64,000 bases of DNA from Ustulina deusta (lineage: Eukaryota; Ascomycota; Sordariomycetes; Xylariales; Xylariaceae). Each line of letters begins with the position of its first letter. Within the stretch, counting starts at the first letter, position 1. The notes beneath the pieces were generated by a model. It had not been told where the DNA came from and searched no databases. It worked only from the letters and a program-made list of their open reading frames with translations. Both the position numbers and the translations under genes were made by a program. Positions 61,001-64,000 of the stretch are shown one piece after another. The DNA is taken from positions 248,001 through 312,000 of the forward strand of contig JAJNNX010000028.1 of assembly GCA_023159155.1 (NCBI GenBank), given 5' to 3'.

Positions 61001-64000
61001 TAGCACCTAGTATAGTGGACGTGAGGCCGAGCAGTCCGATAACGCCGCCGCCACGATGACTAGTACCTGTGTATAGGTAAGTAGGTACAATCGCATCGTC
61101 CATGCACCCCGCTTAGCAGGATCTTTGTAATGCTCGCAGCGAAGCAGCTGAAAATGGAGCTGGACAGGGGCGTAACATGTGACAAGAATGGCGTCTGTTC
61201 CCTGAAGACCTACATAGTATAGGTACCTAGTATTGGGTAATTCTGTCACACGACATAGGTACCCGAGCTGTAGTGTATCTGAATGAACTGCTGCCAAGGT
61301 ACCTGAATTTCAAGCTCTTCCGGCACCCGAACGAAACACTCTGTGCCGTGTGGTGACGTGTGAGGTGTTCGCGGCGTTGTCGCTGACCTAGGTAACTTGG
61401 CGAAAGGACCACCGAGTGCTGTACACTATGCTAAGATGATCTTGATCTGGCCCTGAGTCCATACATGATGACAATGATGACAAGTCTTGGAGCACTAATC
61501 ACATTTACATTGAATGTGCTTCACAACACGGGCTCAACATGACGATCGGCTTAAATCGCTTCTTATTCTTGAATGCAATGGCGGGGTAATCGATGTCCAC
61601 TGAATCTACTGTGTCCGATATCTAAGCTGTACTGTACATACTCGAACCCATATTCAATCAGGGATTGAGTTGATCTTTGACACGGAGTGTCGATCGATCG
61701 TTTCCCTCACTGTAGTCTATACCTCATGTAGGTCGGAGTACGCTATATTAGGCTGATAGGTGTACAAAAATTGATGCCCAAGTTTGATGCTTGCTTTTGG
61801 CAACTTGTTCCTTCACACTCGCCGACACCGACAGGGCCTGGGGAAAAGAAAACGAGGGTGTGCATTTCAGCCGTTTAAGACACTCGAGTCATGCGGCCGG
61901 GCTAATTGCTGTACAAAGGTGAGCTAGGTAGTTCTGCAGCGCAGTTGGATGCAGCTCGTTCAAGATTACAGGTCATATACGTGTTGTGCATCCACGCTGC
62001 ATATTTATGAGAGCGGAGATGCACGCTGCACTCCTCTCCGCATCCCTAGTGCATGTAGGTAAGAGAACTACTCCCTAAGTAGGTATACAGAGACGATCAA
62101 TTGGGATGTGCTAGCAGGTACACGGCTCTCCCCCGGTATGCGTGAACATGTCGTGCTGGTGTTGCCCTCGGTTCTTCTTCGTGCTGTCATCATTTCTCCC
62201 TCACCTGTCTGGCCTAATGTCTGTCTCACAGGACCCCTCCCCAGGAATGCGGTGAAACCCCTCTGCTGGACCGAGTCCTCTCCCCCGCACCATCCATTAA
62301 TGATCGCAGATGAGGTGGCCAATCTCACGGGTTCCTGTATCCTGTCCTGTGAAACGACGGGAAGACACACCATGCCTTAGGTGATAAGTAGGCCCACAGG
62401 TTGATTGGAAGAAGACATTCCCGGGGCTGAGGGATCGGTAGATCCACCGGCAGCCGTCCCTCGTCTGTGTACCTATTTTACATACCTACCTAGTAAGTAT
62501 CATACCCAGATGCCCAGGGAATCTTTTGCGTAACGGGTAACCAAGTGCGGTAACGTTGCCAGCCAATGAATAATATCGTGAATATAAGTACATCCCTCAG
62601 GTAGGTTGATTTACACTAGCTAAATGGCAGCAGACCGAGTCAGCACCTAAGGCTGCAGCAAATAAGATAGGTCCCTAATCTACCCGAATACCATGCAACT
62701 TTCTTCGGTGTAGTCCATATATCTCCTAAAACGACACCAGGACTCAATACCTTACACGAACACATCTGCTGTGGCGGAATTTTGAGGAGCATACCTAGTA
62801 GGTATCGTGCACCTCTAGATACACTAGTGTCGTTTGTTAGGAGCCTACCCAACCTAGCAGTGTACACTAAGTAGGTACCCTAGGCAACTAGGTTGCAGAC
62901 GGTGCGCTGTCACTAACATCAGCTCCATTATTCTCCCATAAACCTCTTCATGTGGGATGAAACCTTTTATTAATCGCCTAGAATAGACCAACTACTAAAA
63001 ACATTACATGCCTAAATTAGCGTCTTGTTCACTTAGAGGATTTGTTGAAAACTCTTTTTTAATTGTAGGTTCTCTCTAGTCCAACACTACAAGTAAGTAC
63101 CGGTAAGTTAAAAACGGCGTGGTTAGTCTAGTGATTCCCTATTCGGGAAAGCAAGCGGAAGAGTGCGTACTACACTAGTTTAATGGGAATTAATGAAAAT
63201 GGGTGTACCTGCCCGACTAGGAATTATTAGGTAGGATCTCGGGGCGAGTGATTTTCCAAAACTCTCTGGATTACTCCGTTGCTTACCGGGCCTGACTGAC
63301 TTCACTTCAAGCTCATGTCTTTGGCTTGTCTATTGCGAAGTAAATAGTGGCTCGAACCATGATACTTGCTTGATACGCCATGACGAGTAGTGGTCGATGA
63401 CGAACGTATGCTGATCTTATCGTTCTACGCTCACGCTATTTGAATACTATACTACACTACTTATAGCATGTTGTCGTGTTGCACTACGGCCAAGTCATGT
63501 ATAATTTCCCGACTTGCCAGGCACATGGCAATTGGGACCCCTGTAGACTCTCCACTGAGTCTTACTAGTATATTGGTATGACTGACTAGTCTGGCTTGAC
63601 ACGCGACAAGGCCGAGGCCAGCCCATGTAGTGTGCCAGACCGTGCTCGGAGAGCTGCTCATTAGCTGCCCGTCCTGTCATCCCTGCCTTCCAGCCAGTCT
63701 TCTGGAAGCTCTCTATGCGGCCTAGCTTCGTAGCCGGCTGCACAACCGCCCAGGTCGTTCTGAATGAACTGGCCATTCATCTCTCGTGCCTGGGTCGATT
63801 GGTAATTCGGCTCCGCTTTGAGGTCCGGGAGGAGTCTGCGAGGAGTCTGCGACGTTTGGCAATAAGAGAGGGGCCCGACGACCCAAAGCGCGGCCGACAA
63901 GCCCAGGCAAGCGTCTTGTTGGGCTCTCTATGAACCTGAGGAGACGATCACAAAAGAGTAGCATTCCCGACTCTTCCTTTCCCTAACGCCCCTTCTCCCA
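58026..64000. other. 6-kb stretch with no supported gene
   Basis: Composition is balanced. No frame exceeds about 100 codons apart from the run-out of a shadow frame past the DUF427 stop, and none carries motifs. TAGGTA/TACCTA/CCTAGG copies are frequent from 58,828 on (for example about 61075, 61217, 61385, 62050, 62485, 62800, 62875 and 63227). CTACACGTAG recurs at 60203. It could be old decayed repeat DNA with little RIP, a non-coding RNA locus or simple intergenic space; I cannot tell which. Confidence 0.5.

Overview
The window reads as a chromosome segment of a filamentous ascomycete (Pezizomycotina; Sordariomycetes is my guess). The reasons are short GT-AG introns of about 47-180 bp, fungus-specific families (HET, 2EXR, a bZIP with a DUF3425-like tail, relics of a non-reducing polyketide synthase and of an FTA2-like kinase), LTR retrotransposons, and a sharp split between balanced-GC gene-bearing DNA and extremely AT-rich DNA. 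In the AT-rich DNA, repeat copies differ almost only by C/T and G/A. That is the mark of repeat-induced point mutation (RIP).

Layout. 1-2.4 kb is RIP-eroded DNA with a tRNA-gene relic at the very edge. An element with ~380-bp inverted arms (1909-3152) straddles the switch to normal DNA. 3.9-13.2 kb is the left gene island: a 2EXR protein, a decayed C-terminal piece of a non-reducing polyketide synthase, an intact five-exon bZIP regulator beside it, a secreted beta-propeller-like protein and a HET-domain protein. 13.2-16.9 kb is gene-poor and holds a truncated short-chain dehydrogenase and retroelement scraps.

About 16.93-45.17 kb is one 28-kb AT-rich block. Three LTR retrotransposons are nested in it: 20648-42470 contains 21630-37469, which contains 25651-32920. 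A solo LTR of the innermost family sits at 38189-38490. The innermost element and the solo LTR have identical 5-bp target duplications. The middle element also has an identical pair, and the outer pair differs by one C/T change. No intact coding sequence survives in the block.

45.2-58.0 kb is the right gene island. Its main gene, 46942-51391, has ten exons that join in frame to encode 1,251 residues: a Cys-rich finger, a P-loop GTPase-like domain, a variant RING and a patatin-like phospholipase with GTSAGG and Asp923. It is followed by an FTA2/kinase-like relic, an intact protein tyrosine phosphatase (467 aa) and a DUF427 protein (268 aa). 58.0-64.0 kb has balanced composition but no gene I can support, and is dotted with a TAGGTA/CCTAGG motif.

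How the parts relate. The bZIP gene and the PKS relic look like the remains of a secondary-metabolite locus that lost its enzyme but kept its regulator. The HET gene and the GTPase-RING-patatin gene belong to families or domain types linked to fungal self/non-self recognition and regulated cell death, and both lie within a few kb of the RIP-eroded block. All gene models are hand-spliced from the sequence; no database search was run.
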